Assembly: GCA_009760885.1 (NCBI GenBank)
Contig: CM019704.1
Span: 16,106,929 to 16,170,928, forward strand
DNA: 64,000 nt
DNA from: Achatina immaculata
Lineage: Eukaryota; Mollusca; Gastropoda; Stylommatophora; Achatinidae
Reading direction: 5' to 3'
The notes under the pieces are model-generated. The model ran no database searches. It saw only the letters and a list, made by a program, of their open reading frames with translations, and had not been told where the DNA came from. Each line of letters opens with the position of its first letter. The first letter of the stretch is position 1. A program made the translations under genes and the position numbers. Below are positions 11,701 through 26,700 of this stretch, piece after piece.

Positions 11701-14700
11701 TGAAAAAATTAGACAGCAGAGAACAAGGGAAATAAAGATGAGAGAAATATGGCACAAGAAAGTAGACAAAACTAAAGAACTTGATACATGTAAGTTGAAA
11801 TGAGAACAGAATAAAACTGCTTATAATCAGCCTATTCGGAAAGGAATTGGCACATGAAGGATTATAATATTATACCATTATAATAATGAATTATTTCAGA
11901 ATTGAGGTTTTATTGTTAAATGAAGCAAATTTATATTTTTTTTCTTAACTTTCAGTGAAGTACGGCTGGTTGAGATTGTGGAAAAGCTTTGTGATGAGGG
12001 AGCTAAAGAGGTGATTATAAATCGGATCACTGTAATATTGTGATCATTGTCGGTGTTGTTTTATTTAGCTAGATAAATCGGGAGGTACAAAAACTTACTA
12101 GGAATAGGACATTGTATGGCAGTGTTTCCCAACCTTTTTTTTTGTTTTTGGATCATGACCCACCTGAATGCCTCAAAGATTTCAATGTCCCCCCCCCCCT
12201 CCCCAGCATAATAATCAACCAAGTTCTGAAGAAGTATAATATAAATATTTTCTAATTGCCCCCTTAAATTTTAAAACTACCCCCTTGTGGGGCATATGCC
12301 CTGCGTTAGGAAACACTGTTGTAAGAAAAGTACTTTGTCAAAAACTTTAAACATTTCAGATACTGTAGAACTTTCTGTTATTTGTAAATTGTCTCCTAAG
12401 AAAATTATTAAAAATTCAGCTTGGTGCATAATACAGCTATTGCAAAGAAACAACAGTTACATATCACTTACAAACATATAGTACTGGCAAGCATATACCA
12501 GCTGCAGACAGTACATATGGTATCTCGGGTCATGAATGCCTCTAGTCACGAACAGTTCAGCCCATGAACACATTTCTGAACATATTTTGACTCGACCCAC
12601 GGATAATGCCTCAGCGCACAAACGCACAGACATGGCTTTGATGCCATGTTTTCGTCTCTTGAACAGCATCAGTTGTACTCAGGTTTGCATGCTGTGAACA
12701 TTGTTTGTCACTGTGTTGTTCTTGATACAGTTTTTTTTTGTTTTTGCTTTTTGCATTAAATTAACCCTCATTATGGCTCCCAAGAAAGTGAAAAGTGTTA
12801 GTGACAGTGGTGTAAAGTGTAAAGAAGTGTATTACAGCAGAAATAAAGAAGGAAATAATAACTAAACATGAGAATGGCATTCGTGTTTCTGATCTCACCA
12901 AGCAGTACAACATGGCTAAATCTACGATCTGTATGATCTTAAAGAACAAATATGCGCTAAAGATGGCTGATGTGGCTAAAGGAGTGACTATGTTACGAAG
13001 CAAAGGTCTCAAGTGTTAGAAGAAGTAGAAAAATTATTGTTAGTTTGGATACCTACACAGTTGCCTGACGTTATTATGGAATGTAACTCACCTTCGAAGG
13101 AGTAGTCTTCTTTCTCCTCCTCTACCTGTACCAGCAACTCTCAACCACAAAGCTAAAGTTATACTGTATATTTTATATTATATATTTTTCATCTTATATA
13201 TTATATCCTTCCCATGCCGTTAAACGTCACATAGGGCTCGCAAAGTATTTCGCCAATTTTTCCTGTCTTTGGCGAGTCTTTCAACCTCATCAAAGGATTT
13301 TATGCCTGTTAATTTGGCCTCTCTTAATAATGTCTATATATTTTTGCCACACATAAATCCATTAAAAAAGTAAAAAAACAATATGTTTCTTGGGCGCATG
13401 AACAGATTGATTGGATTTGCATTAATTTCAATGGGAAAAATTGTTTTGGTTCGCAGACATTTCGGTTCGCGAATAGAGTCAAAGATTGAATTAAGTTCGT
13501 GACCTGAAGTACCACTGTATATATAATCAGACACTTGTTCATCTTCAGTGTTACATCTGTATATCAGTTAAATCAGTAAAAAGATTTAAAATAAACATAA
13601 AATATCCCCATTTTCATCCCATTAAGGCATATTGGGGATATTGGTGTTAGGTCCATATTCCTGAGACCATAGTCACGTGAAAGTGTGATGTAATCAGTAT
13701 CATGTCAGGCCACATTTACCTTTCCAGATTTTTCCAGTGCCCATTTTAAGAGGCTGTGTGGACCCTGGGGCCTTTTTAACTCTTTCCATGCCACAGGAAG
13801 AAATGCAGACGTTCAGTTACGTGCCAGATTAAATGCATGGGTCTTGATATGTATCAGGGGTATAGTTGGAAAAGTGAATGGAAAACAGTATTTCCATGTA
13901 CTTCCGTGTACATATGTTTCAAAATATTACTAAATGTATGAAGATTTAATAAATGCAGACTTTTTTAGGAAAAAAGAAGTAATGTGATGTTTTTAGACAA
14001 CAGTTGTGTCCTGCTTACCATTTGGTAGCTCTAGGTCTAGAGTACTTACCATCTGAGATGCGTAGATCTACCTGTTGACATTGTATTGTGATTCAGTGTT
14101 GCATTATCGGTAGAATAATTTCTAAAATAACCTTCTAACTACTTCTCCAGGTAGAATAATTTCTAAAATAACCTTCTAACTACTTCTCCAGTCATCTAAT
14201 ATGTCTAGATCTACTTGGGATACATTCAAGAGTAGTGGTCTGGTCACAGGCCATGTCCATACCCCTATCTACATCACCAAAAATTGAAATTTCTCAATGT
14301 TTCTCTTCATTTTTCTCACTTGAATTGGTCATAACTAAGCACTCTTCCGCCATTATGTAAAGGGACATAAGCAGTTAACGTGCAAACCAAAATGAGAATT
14401 ACAGTTATACGAAACAAAACATGTGGGAATATAGGAACCAAACGCATGAAAGTCAAAATCGACTTTGGGTTTTACATGAGCCAAATGCACAGAAAGAATT
14501 AAATCGGTAAATACTGATGACATTTAGTGTAATTGTACTTCTTGAAGAGCTAAGACCTTTAATTTCTCCCTCTGCTGTCATATTCACTAAGTGAACCATA
14601 AAATAATGCATCAGTATTGCCTTCTGCTTTCATTTTCTGAAACTGCATAATGGAGGCAGAAATAATCAGACATACACATTGAATAGAAGAACGGAAATTG

Positions 14701-17700
14701 TTGTTCTGTATGCCTCTGTCTTCTCTGAGGGAGTAAGCAAGTAGTTAAAAAGATGCTTGATCATGTGGATTAACGATAGCACATTTTTTTTTCTTTGTCT
14801 GCAGTGCCATTCAGTTCTAGAAGAACACGAAGAGCTTGTAGAAAGATACTGGTTCAAAGAATTTGCACAGAAGAAGGACACAGATTTGTACAGTTATCTG
14901 TGTATAGAGCACATGAAGGGTAACTGCTGGGCTGATATTTGCTTCTTTTCTTAGTTTTGATAGTTGCTTGCTGCTTCTCATTCACCATTTGGCCATGACC
15001 AAATTTTAGAGTTTCAGGTTGCATTCAGGTAGTAACGTAGTGACTGAACTTTCTGCTTATGGTAACTTATTTGTTATGAAATTATTCATTTGTCTGAACT
15101 TTCTGCTCATGGTAACTCAAGTTATTAATGTGTTCTGTTAATTTACTTTGCACATTTTTTTTGTTTACTTCTCTCAAGTCTGTTGCCCAAATAACACCTA
15201 CGGTAAAGACTGTACACAATGTCCAGGGACTGTTGATAGACCATGCAGTGGGAATGGACAGTGTGATGTGAGTAACACAATAATGTGCACATATAATGGG
15301 AAAATAATGTCATTTACCTTAATTTATGAACTGAGGTTAAAAAAAAAAATAGTGACTACGCCTATGCGTGACCAGTCTGAGTGACACAATTGTTGTGTGT
15401 TTGTCTCTCATGGTTAGGTCAGTTTAATTTTCTCTGTTTTCAGTTTAGATGCTCTTCTCCATAGCACAGGTGCCTATTTCTGTTGCTGATTTGACAGCAG
15501 CAGTTAACCCACAGTCTCCTGTGTAAGATGACAGGACCACTATCAGGTAGCCTTCTTGCCTTCCTTAGAGTTGGGCTTATTTAGATAAGTTCTATCTGTG
15601 CTTTATTTCATGCTCACATTTTCCTTGACCTGATTGCACATAGAGTTGTCAGCACCACATCTGGCTACCATTACTCCTCCAGCTCAGGATGGACCCGGGT
15701 ACTTCTTTCTACAGCTGAGTGACTCGGGTAAACCATTGATCTCATTGTGAGAAGTCCCAGCGCTCTAACCACTACCTCACTCAGACATCTTCCATGCTAG
15801 AACTTAGGAGAACTGTGCTATGATTCTTTCTGATAGTCCTTTTGTTATTATGTCATATCACACCCTTAGTGGTGTTATTATGTCATTCCATATTGTCAGC
15901 CTTCATGTTAGATTCTCAGTTTTGTTTACTGTACGTCTCACAGGGTGATGGTACTCGGAGTGGTAGTGGTACATGCAAGTGCCATTCAGGGTATAATGGT
16001 GAACTATGCAATAAATGTAAGGATGGATTCTATGAGGAGTACAGTAATGAAACACATACTTCGTGCAAAGGTATGTTTCTGAACGTGAGGTTTTTTTCGT
16101 TTTTTTTTCTTTCTTTTCTACTAATCAGGAAGGATAGAGAAGAAATGAAAATATTTAAAAAACAAAAAAAAAACTATGCAAGTTTAGTGAGACTATTTTC
16201 ATCACATTTTCTTCAAAACTCTCTCTTTGTCCAAAAAAAATGTTACCCTGCTGTCCTGAATTCATATTTCCAAATTTTTCATGTGCTTAGAAAATGCTGG
16301 ATCAGAAAATGGCCTATGAAAAAAAATCCTCAAAGTTTAAAGGACAAAAAAATTGCCTCTTCCTTGGATCGAAAACGCAGTCTTTGTTTCTTGTCCATAT
16401 ACTTTACCACAGCATTAGGTTCTTCATATAGGTAAAGGTAATCCTGTCATGCCTTAGAGGCACATAGGGATTTGGTGTTAGTGCCCATATTTTCCTTGAC
16501 CTGTCAGCACACTAGAGGGTGATATGGTCAGTATCATGCCTGGCTGATTTTCTTTCCCCAACTCCAGAAGAAGTCGGGTATTCATTTCTACATCTGGGTG
16601 ACTGGTGTGCCTCCGGCCAGATTTGAACCCCCAACCTTCGCCATGAGAGCCCAGTGCACTAACCACTTCGCCACTCAGACACCCAAGTTTTTCATATAGC
16701 TCATCATTAATTTCACAGTTATATGCAAAGCGGTTTTACAGATGTATGGACACAAAAGGTTATTTTTCCTACTTTAGTTAAAGCGTTCTGAATTTTACAG
16801 TAAAGGCTTAACTCCTTCCATGCCAGGCATCAATTTTTTTACGCTTCCTGTACCCCTGTTGCGTGCCAGGTGTCAGTTTTTTTACACTTGGTTTGTTTCA
16901 ATAAAACAACCGGTGTAACATTTAGATTGTACATATTTCGTCCGCGTTTCCAGTGACACTTTTCAAAATGGTGAAAGAATCCTTAGATACGAGTGATACT
17001 GAGCGAGAAAAAGGACGAGAAACATGGATATTTTTCAATTTTTGACGACGTAGATAGGGGTATGGACATGGCCTGCGACCACCCCACTGCTCTTGAATGT
17101 ATCCCAAGTAGATCTAGACATATTTAGACGACTGGAGAAGTAGTTAGGAGGTTATTTCAGACATTAATTTAGCGAGAATGCACTACAGAATCACAATACG
17201 AGATCAACAAGTAGATCTAGACAAGACATCTCAGATGGTAAGTAGTGCATATCTAGACCTAGCCGATGGTGAGCTGGGCACAGTCATTGTCTAAAAACAT
17301 CACATTACTTCTTTTTTCCTAAAAAACTCTGCATTTATGAAATTTTCATTCATTTAGTTATACTTTGAAACATAATAAGTATACGGAAGTACATGGAAAT
17401 AATGTTTTCCATTCCATTTTACAACTATACCCCCTAACCCTATCAAGACCCGCGTTTTTACTCTGGCATGTAACTGAACGTCTGCGTTTCTTCCTGTGGC
17501 ATGGAAAGAGTTAATAGCTTTAGGATTTTTAGGGATGTGAGTAAAGTTCTCTCTAAGGTTTTGCAGTTCGTGCACAAAATTTTCAAATCATTTGCAAATA
17601 TATTCTAAAAAAAAAACATTTTGTTGTCACATTTGTGTCATAATGTCAAATTACAAAGTATAATTTCAAGTTCTCATAGGAAAAATAATAAAATCACAAG

Positions 17701-20700
17701 AAATGAGGCAAATTCATATAGCGCCATCATATTTTTCATAAGTGCAATTAAAATGCATTAGAAAATTGAAAAATAAAAGTATCACCTATTACTTTTGCCT
17801 AGCTTATATTTTGTGTGTGGCATATTTTTTTGCATTCTGCCAAGCCGCCACACATCTTAAAGTGAGAATGCTTTAGTAGGGATTATTTGAGCTTAGGGGA
17901 CAGGTTCAAATAAGAATGTGGTGGTGATGGGTTAAACAAGCATTTATGTAGCAGTTTGTGGATTTATTTTGGCCTCAGGGATAATGTAGTGGTCTGTGCA
18001 TGGCCTTTCCCAAAGCAGATTGACTGACATACTACATTTAGTCCAGCCGAGAATGTGAAAAATATGCTCGTTTAGAAACAAAGTTTGTACATGAGTATAT
18101 CATATCTAGTTTGCGCGTGGCCTTTCCAAAAGCAAATGGACTGACGCACTGCATTTAGTCCAACCAAGAATATGAAAAAGACACTAGTTTGGAAACAAAA
18201 GGTTGTGTGTGAGTATTGTATCTGTAGATGAAGCTTGATAAAGTTAAGTCTCTAAAAGTCATTTTATCCTGTGGCATGTAAGTGCAATAGTAATTTTTTT
18301 TTTCAGAAATGTATTGGGCATTGTCTTATTAATGTTTTACATGAAGCTTTTTTTTTATTTCTTCATAATTCACTTGCTGTTCTAAGCTACTGACCGTCAT
18401 TCCATCTTTCCAGTGTGTGACTTATCATGTAAAAATACATGTTCAGAAGGTGGACCCAAGGGCTGTGACCAATGCAAAGATGGCTGGCTGGAAAATGAGG
18501 AAGTTGGCTGTCAGGGTCTGTGGTTCATTATTTTATGATTTAGCACAGATTATTGGTTTTATTGTTGCTTATCACTTTTTTTTTCTCATTTCTCATTTGT
18601 AAAGTTTATAGTCTGAGTATATGAATAATAGATCAAAAGGGAAGGAAGTCAGTATTTTAATTTTGCTTATGACTATTTTGTAGACCACCAAATCTTGTGC
18701 TCATCTGATGTTGTATGTATGTAATAGTTTCTTTTTCTTCTTCTGAAGTTTTATACATAGACAAGGATTTGGGTCACCTCCTTGAATCCCACTGTCAGCA
18801 GGAGTTATTTGTGTGCCCCACAGTTTTTCATCACTGTTATATTTCTAAGGCCAGATTTGGGCTTGTTGATCGATGTAGAGAGTGCAGATTTGCAGAATGT
18901 GTTCTGGGATCTGGAGAACATTTTAGTATTTGCAGAGTGGAGTTTGAGCAGTCTTCAGTTTGTGTTAGATGATCTTATGGTTTGTGGTGTCCTGTCCAAA
19001 GCCTGAAAATTGTAGTTTGTTGTTTTGTCTTTAGTTTTAGATTGGCGTCTTTTGGATACCTGCCATCTATTCTCTCTCCATGCAGTGTTGTGGTTTCCTT
19101 TCGTGAGGATATGCAGCAAGAATTAAAGGGTAGAATGTCTTTGTACACTCTGTTGTGCTTTACAGTATACTCTACAGTTCATTATGCTTTGTTAAAAAAA
19201 ACAACACTTTGAATGTTATTTAAGTGTTAGCTGTTTGTATTAGTTATTGAACATCCATTTGTTCAACACTTTATCTCGTGGCTGATCATTATTTGATTGG
19301 CATAATCACCCACAGTAAGAACAAACAATGTTTGTGTAGCAAGGTCCAATCACTTAGCCCTAGTGTCCTCTGTCTTGAGGTTTGGCCCTTGTTTAGCCCT
19401 CAAATGACCCTTTAAAAAAGTTTATGTTGATTTATTCAATGGTTTTCTCTCTCTCTCTCTCTCCCCCATTCTCTGTCTCTTTCCTTGTCTATCACTCTTT
19501 CTCATTCCTCTCTCTCTTCTTCATTTTCTCTCTGTCCAGAAGGCTAAGATGTATTGTGTTTGCAAAGTGTAAGCAACTAATCAGACTTACATCCGTTATT
19601 TCTAGAAATTTTTGTGTTTTTCAGATATAAATGAGTGCTTAGAGGATCCATGTGACGAAGATCAGTACTGCCTAAACACACGGGGTTCTTTCACTTGTTT
19701 TTGTGAGTTTCACTTAAAATGGTCACGTGGTCTGAAGTCATTTCTGTTTAATGTGATTTATTGTTACTCTTCTTATAAACTCTTTTGTTTTGACAAATCA
19801 TGCTTAATTCACTGTTTGTAATTTAGAATAGCCAGTGTCAAAACTGATTAGGCTAGATTGTTTTCAAAATGACTTTAAAAGATAAAAGCTTAGCTTTCTA
19901 TGTTAAAATTAATACAAAAAAAAACTTTCTTGCTAGTATTAATTCTTGGCTTACTGTCAGCTATTTTATTCAATTTGAATAGAAAAATTCAGTGGGATAG
20001 ATAAAATTTGTTCCATTGTGTTGGGAATTTTTAATTTCATACTTCCATAATAGCAAAGATCATTTTCATTTCATTTTGTGGGATGTGAATGAAGATGCTG
20101 TACTCAAACTGAATGAGACAGTGATTGGTGACCCAAAAATGACTACATGGATTTATGTTGATGAACTATAGCAGACCAAGACCCATACATACCTCCTAGT
20201 GGCGCCCTCTGGAAACAGACAGTTCGCCCAGCCAAGCGACTAGGGATTAATATGGAAAGGTGAACATGATCCTGAAAATACACCAAGCTGAAGATGGATG
20301 TGTCATGCTGGTAGACACGCAACAGAGACAAAATAGTATCAATATCTGTTTTGGGAGTAGACTCAGAAGAGAAAGAATTTTCTTAGAGAGTCACAGTTGT
20401 AGAAACTGATTTATAAGATTTATTTTGGTCCAGCTGTTGGATCAGAGTAAAAAAAATTCTTTTTTTTTCTTTCTGTCCTTATTATGTCATGATTGTATAC
20501 TTTCTTTCTTTGGTGAAAGTATGTAGTCATAGTCTTTTCATCTGTAAGATGTTACTTTTTATCAGAAATCTATGTTTTATATATATTGTTTCTTGTAAAA
20601 AAAATCTTCCTTTCATTTCTTCTCCAAAAAATGTCATTACTAACATCTTTGTGAATGCAAAAACTTACAGTAGTATGCCAGATAAGCCTTTATTTCCTGT

Positions 20701-23700
20701 CCCAGTGGATTATGGGCTTGGTTTCTCTTTGCTTCTGAAATTTATGTGTCTTATTGGATATGAGGTAGGGTCTGCAGAATACACTGATAGTTCCACAACT
20801 GAGAGTTATGGATTTTCATTCATTGTTGGTGTGCTCTGATTTTATAATGCCTCTCATGTAACAAAAAGTGACTCTTAGTTGAGGAAATATGTGTTTTCCT
20901 TTTTCTGTATGATGGTCTTGATGTTAAATCTTCTGTATCCATTTACTTGTGATAATGAGAACAAAGTTGACAGCATCAGAGATATTGCATGTCTGCAAGC
21001 TCTAAATAACAGGCCTCTGTGCTATTTCAGCTTTTCTAATGGTTAAAGATCAGCATATTCCATCACGATGTTGTAGTCTGCCAAAAAAAATCCCCCACTT
21101 CTGGGATTCAGGGAAAGCAGTTACTGCCCACTCTGCTTTCATCTTGGTGCCAGGTTTTCAAGACCCTTGCAATGTCATTTGTTCGCAGAACTCGGGAAAG
21201 CAGTTAGTGGAAATCAACAAGATCTGTGATATCTTCAACCACAGAACTGCATTTTTCCCCCATTATCTTATGGATAGTCTGTTTTTTTCCCTAAGATAAT
21301 AATGACAGGAAAATGATCAGACCTTCTGTATTGTTTTTGTGATAAAAATCTATATCCTGTGGCACATGCATGCTTTTAGAGGTGTGAAGTTTTAAAGCCT
21401 TCATATTTTTAGGCCGCTACAGCATTTGAGATATGGACCTGTCCTCGCTGCCTGTGTTTTCTTAGGGAAACCCCAGGCACCAGTTTTTTTAAGCTGGGTT
21501 GGCACTTTTGTGGGTTGGTTTGAAAAAAATTCTGGATGTGAAATTCAGCCAGGAAGTGGATTGGCAACTCGGTGCACTGACATACAGCACCCATTTTTGT
21601 GGTAAGGTAATTAATGATCTTTAAATGCTGCGTGCCTTGATAATTTAGTAATAATAAGAGTTTATTACCCCATATTTATGGGTCCTCGTGAAGGTTTTTT
21701 TATTCTGTGTCCAGCTTGTGACGTTGCCTGTGAGTCATGTACTGGGTCTGGCCCGGATAAATGTAAAGAGTGCGGTTCAGGATTCTCCATGGATGAAAAA
21801 ACTAATACCTGTATTGGTGAGCATCCACGTTCTCTCTGTTAATATTTTTTAGACAGTGCAGTTTGCTTTTCTTCTTTCATTTCTTTTTTTTTTCCTTGCA
21901 TTTCTTCTCTATTCTTTTCCCACCCTCCCTGCCTTAGTTTATTCATTCTTTTCTTCCAGACGTATCACTTTTCCTTGCTTTCCAAGATTTTCTCAATTAA
22001 AAAAAGAAATTGTTTGATTCTTGTGAACATTTTTTTTGTGTTTTAAAATCTATCTTTATATATATATATATATATATAAATTTTTTTTTCTTTACTGTTT
22101 CACTTGTCCTTCCCATGAATATCTGTTTAACTAAAAAAGTAGTGTACCATTTTGTGCACAGTGCAGCTGTGTTGTGGACAGCAGAACTTATATGACTTTA
22201 AGTTAATTATTTATGTATGAACATTTTGGTGTAAATTAGTTGTAAAATTTTAGGCAGTTCTTTTACCCTCAGCCTCTCTTTTAGACTGGTTCTTACCCTC
22301 AGTCTCCCTTTTAGACTGATTCTTACCCTCAGTCTCCCTTTTAGACTGATTCTTACCCTCAGTCTCCCTTTTAGACTGATTCTTACCCTCAGTCTCCCTT
22401 TTAGACTGATTCTTACCCTCAGCCTCTCTTTTAGACTGGTTCTTACCCTCAGTCTCCCTTTTAGACTGATTCTTACCCTCAGTCTCCCTTTTAGACTGAT
22501 TCTTACCCTCAGTCTCCCTTTTAGACTGATTCTTACCCTCAGTCTCCCTTTTAGACTGATTCTTACCCTCAGTCTCCCTTTTAGACTGATTCTTACCCTC
22601 ATTCTCCCTTTTAGACTGGTTCTTACCCATAGCTTTACTTGAGTGTTTCTTATTCTCATCTTCCCTTTTAGAATGGTTCTTACCCTCAGCTTCACTTTTA
22701 GAGTGGTTCTTACCCTCAGCTTCACTTTAGAGCAGTTCTTACCCTTGGCCTGTCTGTTTAGTAAAAGCTCTTGCCCTCACCCTCCACGTGTAAGTTATAA
22801 AAGTGAGAGCAGTTCTTGCCCTCATCCATTCCTTCTGATCCATGATAAATTATTCTAACCAAGAACATGTAGTGATTTATATTATCACTGCATTGCAGAC
22901 AATAATGAATGTGAAACAAATGCCGAATTATGTAAAGGAGAGCATGAAGTTTGCAAGAATACCCCTGGAAGCTATGAATGTGGATGTGTGACGGGGTTTA
23001 CTAGAAAGGAAGATGCCTGTGTTCGTGCTCCAAAAGGTAAGAAAAACATTCATTAATGTTATACATTTTAAAAAAAAGTAACATATAGCATTGATTATCT
23101 GAGAAGAGCAAAGCTTGTATAAATCAAAGAAGTGTAATATCATTTTATGGAGCAAAGCTGAGGATAAGGATATAGAACAAAAATGTACATTCTAAGTTAA
23201 AAAGAAAAAAATTTAAAAGTTATAGAACGATCTGATGTGTTAATATTTTTAAAAACGAGGTGAAAGAAAAATGCTGAAGAAAATCTGGTCTGTTTTTACA
23301 TATGTAATTTTATTAAATGATTCCGGTTATTTTAGTAATCTTGAAAAGAGATTTACATATAACTTTGCACATGCTTTTAAAAAGTAAAATACACATTTTA
23401 AAAAAGGATAAATTTTACCCAACTACAATGAAAATTCATCGGTGAATTAATGTCAGAGTACTCTATAATTGTGTCTCATTTAAAAAAATATTCAGAACAA
23501 GATAAAATAAAGAAGAATGATAAAGAGAAGCTTTTATTTTTATGGTGATAAGAAAATGTTTGGAAGAATAGTTTTTTGTACAGCTTTTGATGCTGCATTA
23601 CAAATCATTGCTGTGAAACAACTGAGCTCAAACCCAATCATTGTTTTGCTTTTTTTGTGTGGCTAGTAAGTTGGACCCTAGCAAATAGTTTATGCATGTT

Positions 23701-26700
23701 GTTTGTGTCTTCATTTTAACTTCTAAAGTCTGTTTTATTTTGTGTTAAATTAGAAACAGAAGTGGATGTTTCAAATGTTTGACAGCTGAAGTGGAGCTAC
23801 CTAATTTCTAGTTTTTTTTGTTTGTTTTACATTTAACATGTAACCAATGTGATTTTGTTAGCTTCGTAGATTTATCATGTGCTTTTTATGAGATTGAATG
23901 ATTTATTTTGCATTATAGTCAGGGAGTGCTGTACAAATGAGATGTCCCCACTCAAAGTATTCCTTGGTGCTTTCTATTAACAAAAAAAATAATTTGAAAT
24001 TAGGTCCATTGGATGTTATATTTAGTTAGCCTAAATCCCACGACTGGACAAATCCCAGGCAGAATTCAGAATGAATATGTTAGCTATTGTTTTTGCAGAA
24101 AATGCCCATGTTTAAGTTTCTACAGTAATTTAAATGTACAGATTCTCACAGTATGTTTGCAAACCCATTTATTTAGATTAGTTAACACAACATTCTTTTT
24201 TTTTTTTGTTCTCAGTTATTCTTATAATTTCATAGATTTATTTATGTAACAGTCATAACTGGGAATTCTGAATTTCTTATTTTTTGGATGCTCAGTCATT
24301 TTCACATGTGATCTACAGCACCCCCAGAAGTTAGCTGTCGCTGTTTAGAAAGAAATGTATAACCAAGCTAAGGGGCTAAGTTTATTCACGTTCAGTGTAG
24401 ATGGCTAAATAAGTGACCGCTGCCAGTCTGGAGGACTGAGAACTGTGTCAGAAGCATGGAAAAATATTGGTTTATTTGTCAGAAAACAGCTTTGTAATAT
24501 TTTTTTTTTCTTAACAAACAAATAAAAGCGGAGGAAGTATAAAAAAGAACTGAGGGCTTATTAAAAAGTAAGATCTTTAAATGAAGTGGTGAAATAGGTG
24601 TTTAAAAAAAAATGAAAAGGTTGTCAGTTACTGAAGTTTTAAAGTTTCATTTATGCATTTTTGAGTGTTTCATAAGTTGGATTGGAATTGTGTCCAAAAT
24701 AACAAAATGGTGGGGCTGTTTCATATGCGTAACATTAACTCTTTCCGTGCCCGCGGGGAAAAAACTCGGACGTCGCGTTGGTGCCAAGCAAAATGCGTGG
24801 GTGTCGCGATATTTTTGGGGTATAGTTTAAAAAGTGGTTTAACAATTATTTCCATCTTACACAAATATACTTATTATACATCAAAAAAATTAAAAATGAA
24901 TGAAGATTCCATAAATGCAGAGTTTGTTCAGAAAAAAATAACTGGTGAGAAAATACAACAACATTTTCAGCCCCCCAAGGGAAAAAAAGTTTATGAAACA
25001 CAAATAAAATTATTTTCTACTTACCATTGGAGCTGTAAATATCCACTTGGAAATCACAAATCGATGATAAATGGAAATCCTCACATGAATTGTAATCACT
25101 TGATCACTTTGTGCACAAATTTGCAGAAACAAACAAACTAAAACACAAACACAGCAGAAAACATTAGACGAGCTGTAAGAACCATTGTCTGAGACACTGT
25201 CTGACGAACTATCAGAATCATTGTCAGATTGCTGGTCAAAAGCATGGTCAGAAACAATGTCAGAAGATTTCTTACCACAATATGCAAGAAAAAAACTGCC
25301 TAGCACCTGTTTTAGCCTTTCTTTCTGGTAAAGACCTAACTAGTGAACATCCAGTAACATGTGTCTTGTCTGAAGGCTTGTCCATTCTCGACTAGGGTTA
25401 GAAAAATATTCACAGATTTGAAGAGAAACGTAGGAAAAAATGGCTACCGGCCGGTGACACGAGCAAAAAAGGATGCCAGGTAATTCTGACATGGGCAGAT
25501 AACTTGCGAGCGAAAATTAAAATCGTATTTTACTCGAATCATGTTTTAAACAACTGAATTATCACTATAACAACTTTGGCACCAATGGCAGTAACCGGAA
25601 GTTCTCACTATGGCGACCATGGCACGGGAAGAGTTAATAAATAAACAAATAGAGCAGGACTGGAGTTTTCCTATTTGAAAGAAGTATCAGATATTTTGAC
25701 ACTCTTTCATTGCCTTCATTGGTTGTGGAAATAGAGTTTGTCAGTTGTGAAAATAGAATTGGCTTTTTTAATTTGGTAAATGTATTCTCCCCTTTCAACC
25801 TGCCACTAGCTGCTTAAAAAGCGTTTTTAATGTTTAAAAATAAAATAATTACTATAAAATTATTTTGTTCTTTAGTTTGGAGTTCATAATTTTAAACTGC
25901 CGTAAAGGCCAAAAATAGGCACTGCATTATTTCACAGCAAAAGGCTGCGGTTGCCATGTTTAATAACAAGAAAATGTTCTTATGTCATGGGTAATCAGTA
26001 TGCTTAGAGTTAATGAAGTTCATTGAGCCACCTCAGTATTTTGACATTGCCTATCTTATAAGTTTAATTGAGGTAATCAGTTCTTATGGTTTTGTGTTGT
26101 TTGTTTTGGAATACATATGTATTTTGAATACATTTTTAGGATTGTTTCATTAATAGTGTATAAATATTATGGAACATGAATATGGGATTGTTTCATTAAT
26201 AAATAAACAACACTTATCATGGGGCAGAATGAGGTTGTTTCTTTATTAATCTACAATTATTATGGGACATAATAAAAATTTCTTCTTTAAAAAAAACTAC
26301 AAGGATTGTGATACAGGACAGTAAATTTCATTTACTGTTGCATTTAGCACGTTAAAAAACAAATTTTTTTTTTTACTGCTTTAGCCATTGTAATACTAGC
26401 CAGCACATTGCTGTCATCTGATGTCTGTGATTTTAATCACCAGCACAGCAGTAATGTCATTTTTTGTTGATTTATTTTGTGTTCAAGCACTGGTATTACA
26501 TGGTGAAGTAGATAATTCCTGTTAACGCTGGATAATTCTGCTCAAAGTTGATTATGAACCTAGAATAAATACATGAAGAATGTCCCATTTTCTACTGAAA
26601 TATTTAAGAAGGTAACATTGTATACTTTTCGATTTTTGTTTGTTTTCCAGAATAAAGTTAAATGAAGATGTGTGGTTCTGTTTTAAAGAAAGGGGGAAAA

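Noticed and set aside
18715..19006. Open stretch with a cysteine-rich peptide in CRELD intron 7
   Set aside because: Splice phase does not fit the neighbouring exons, and the CRELD domain order is already complete without it.
22207..22725. Minus-strand open frames of 172 and 126 codons with a repeated GKNQSKRETE-like or LRVRISLKGR-like peptide
   Set aside because: Produced by the 30-bp minisatellite, whose period is a multiple of three; located in a CRELD intron, with no start context or homology.
26640..26660. Possible alternative CRELD terminal exon after TTTTCCAG
   Set aside because: Joined to exon 10 it codes one residue and then a stop; no support beyond a splice-like string.
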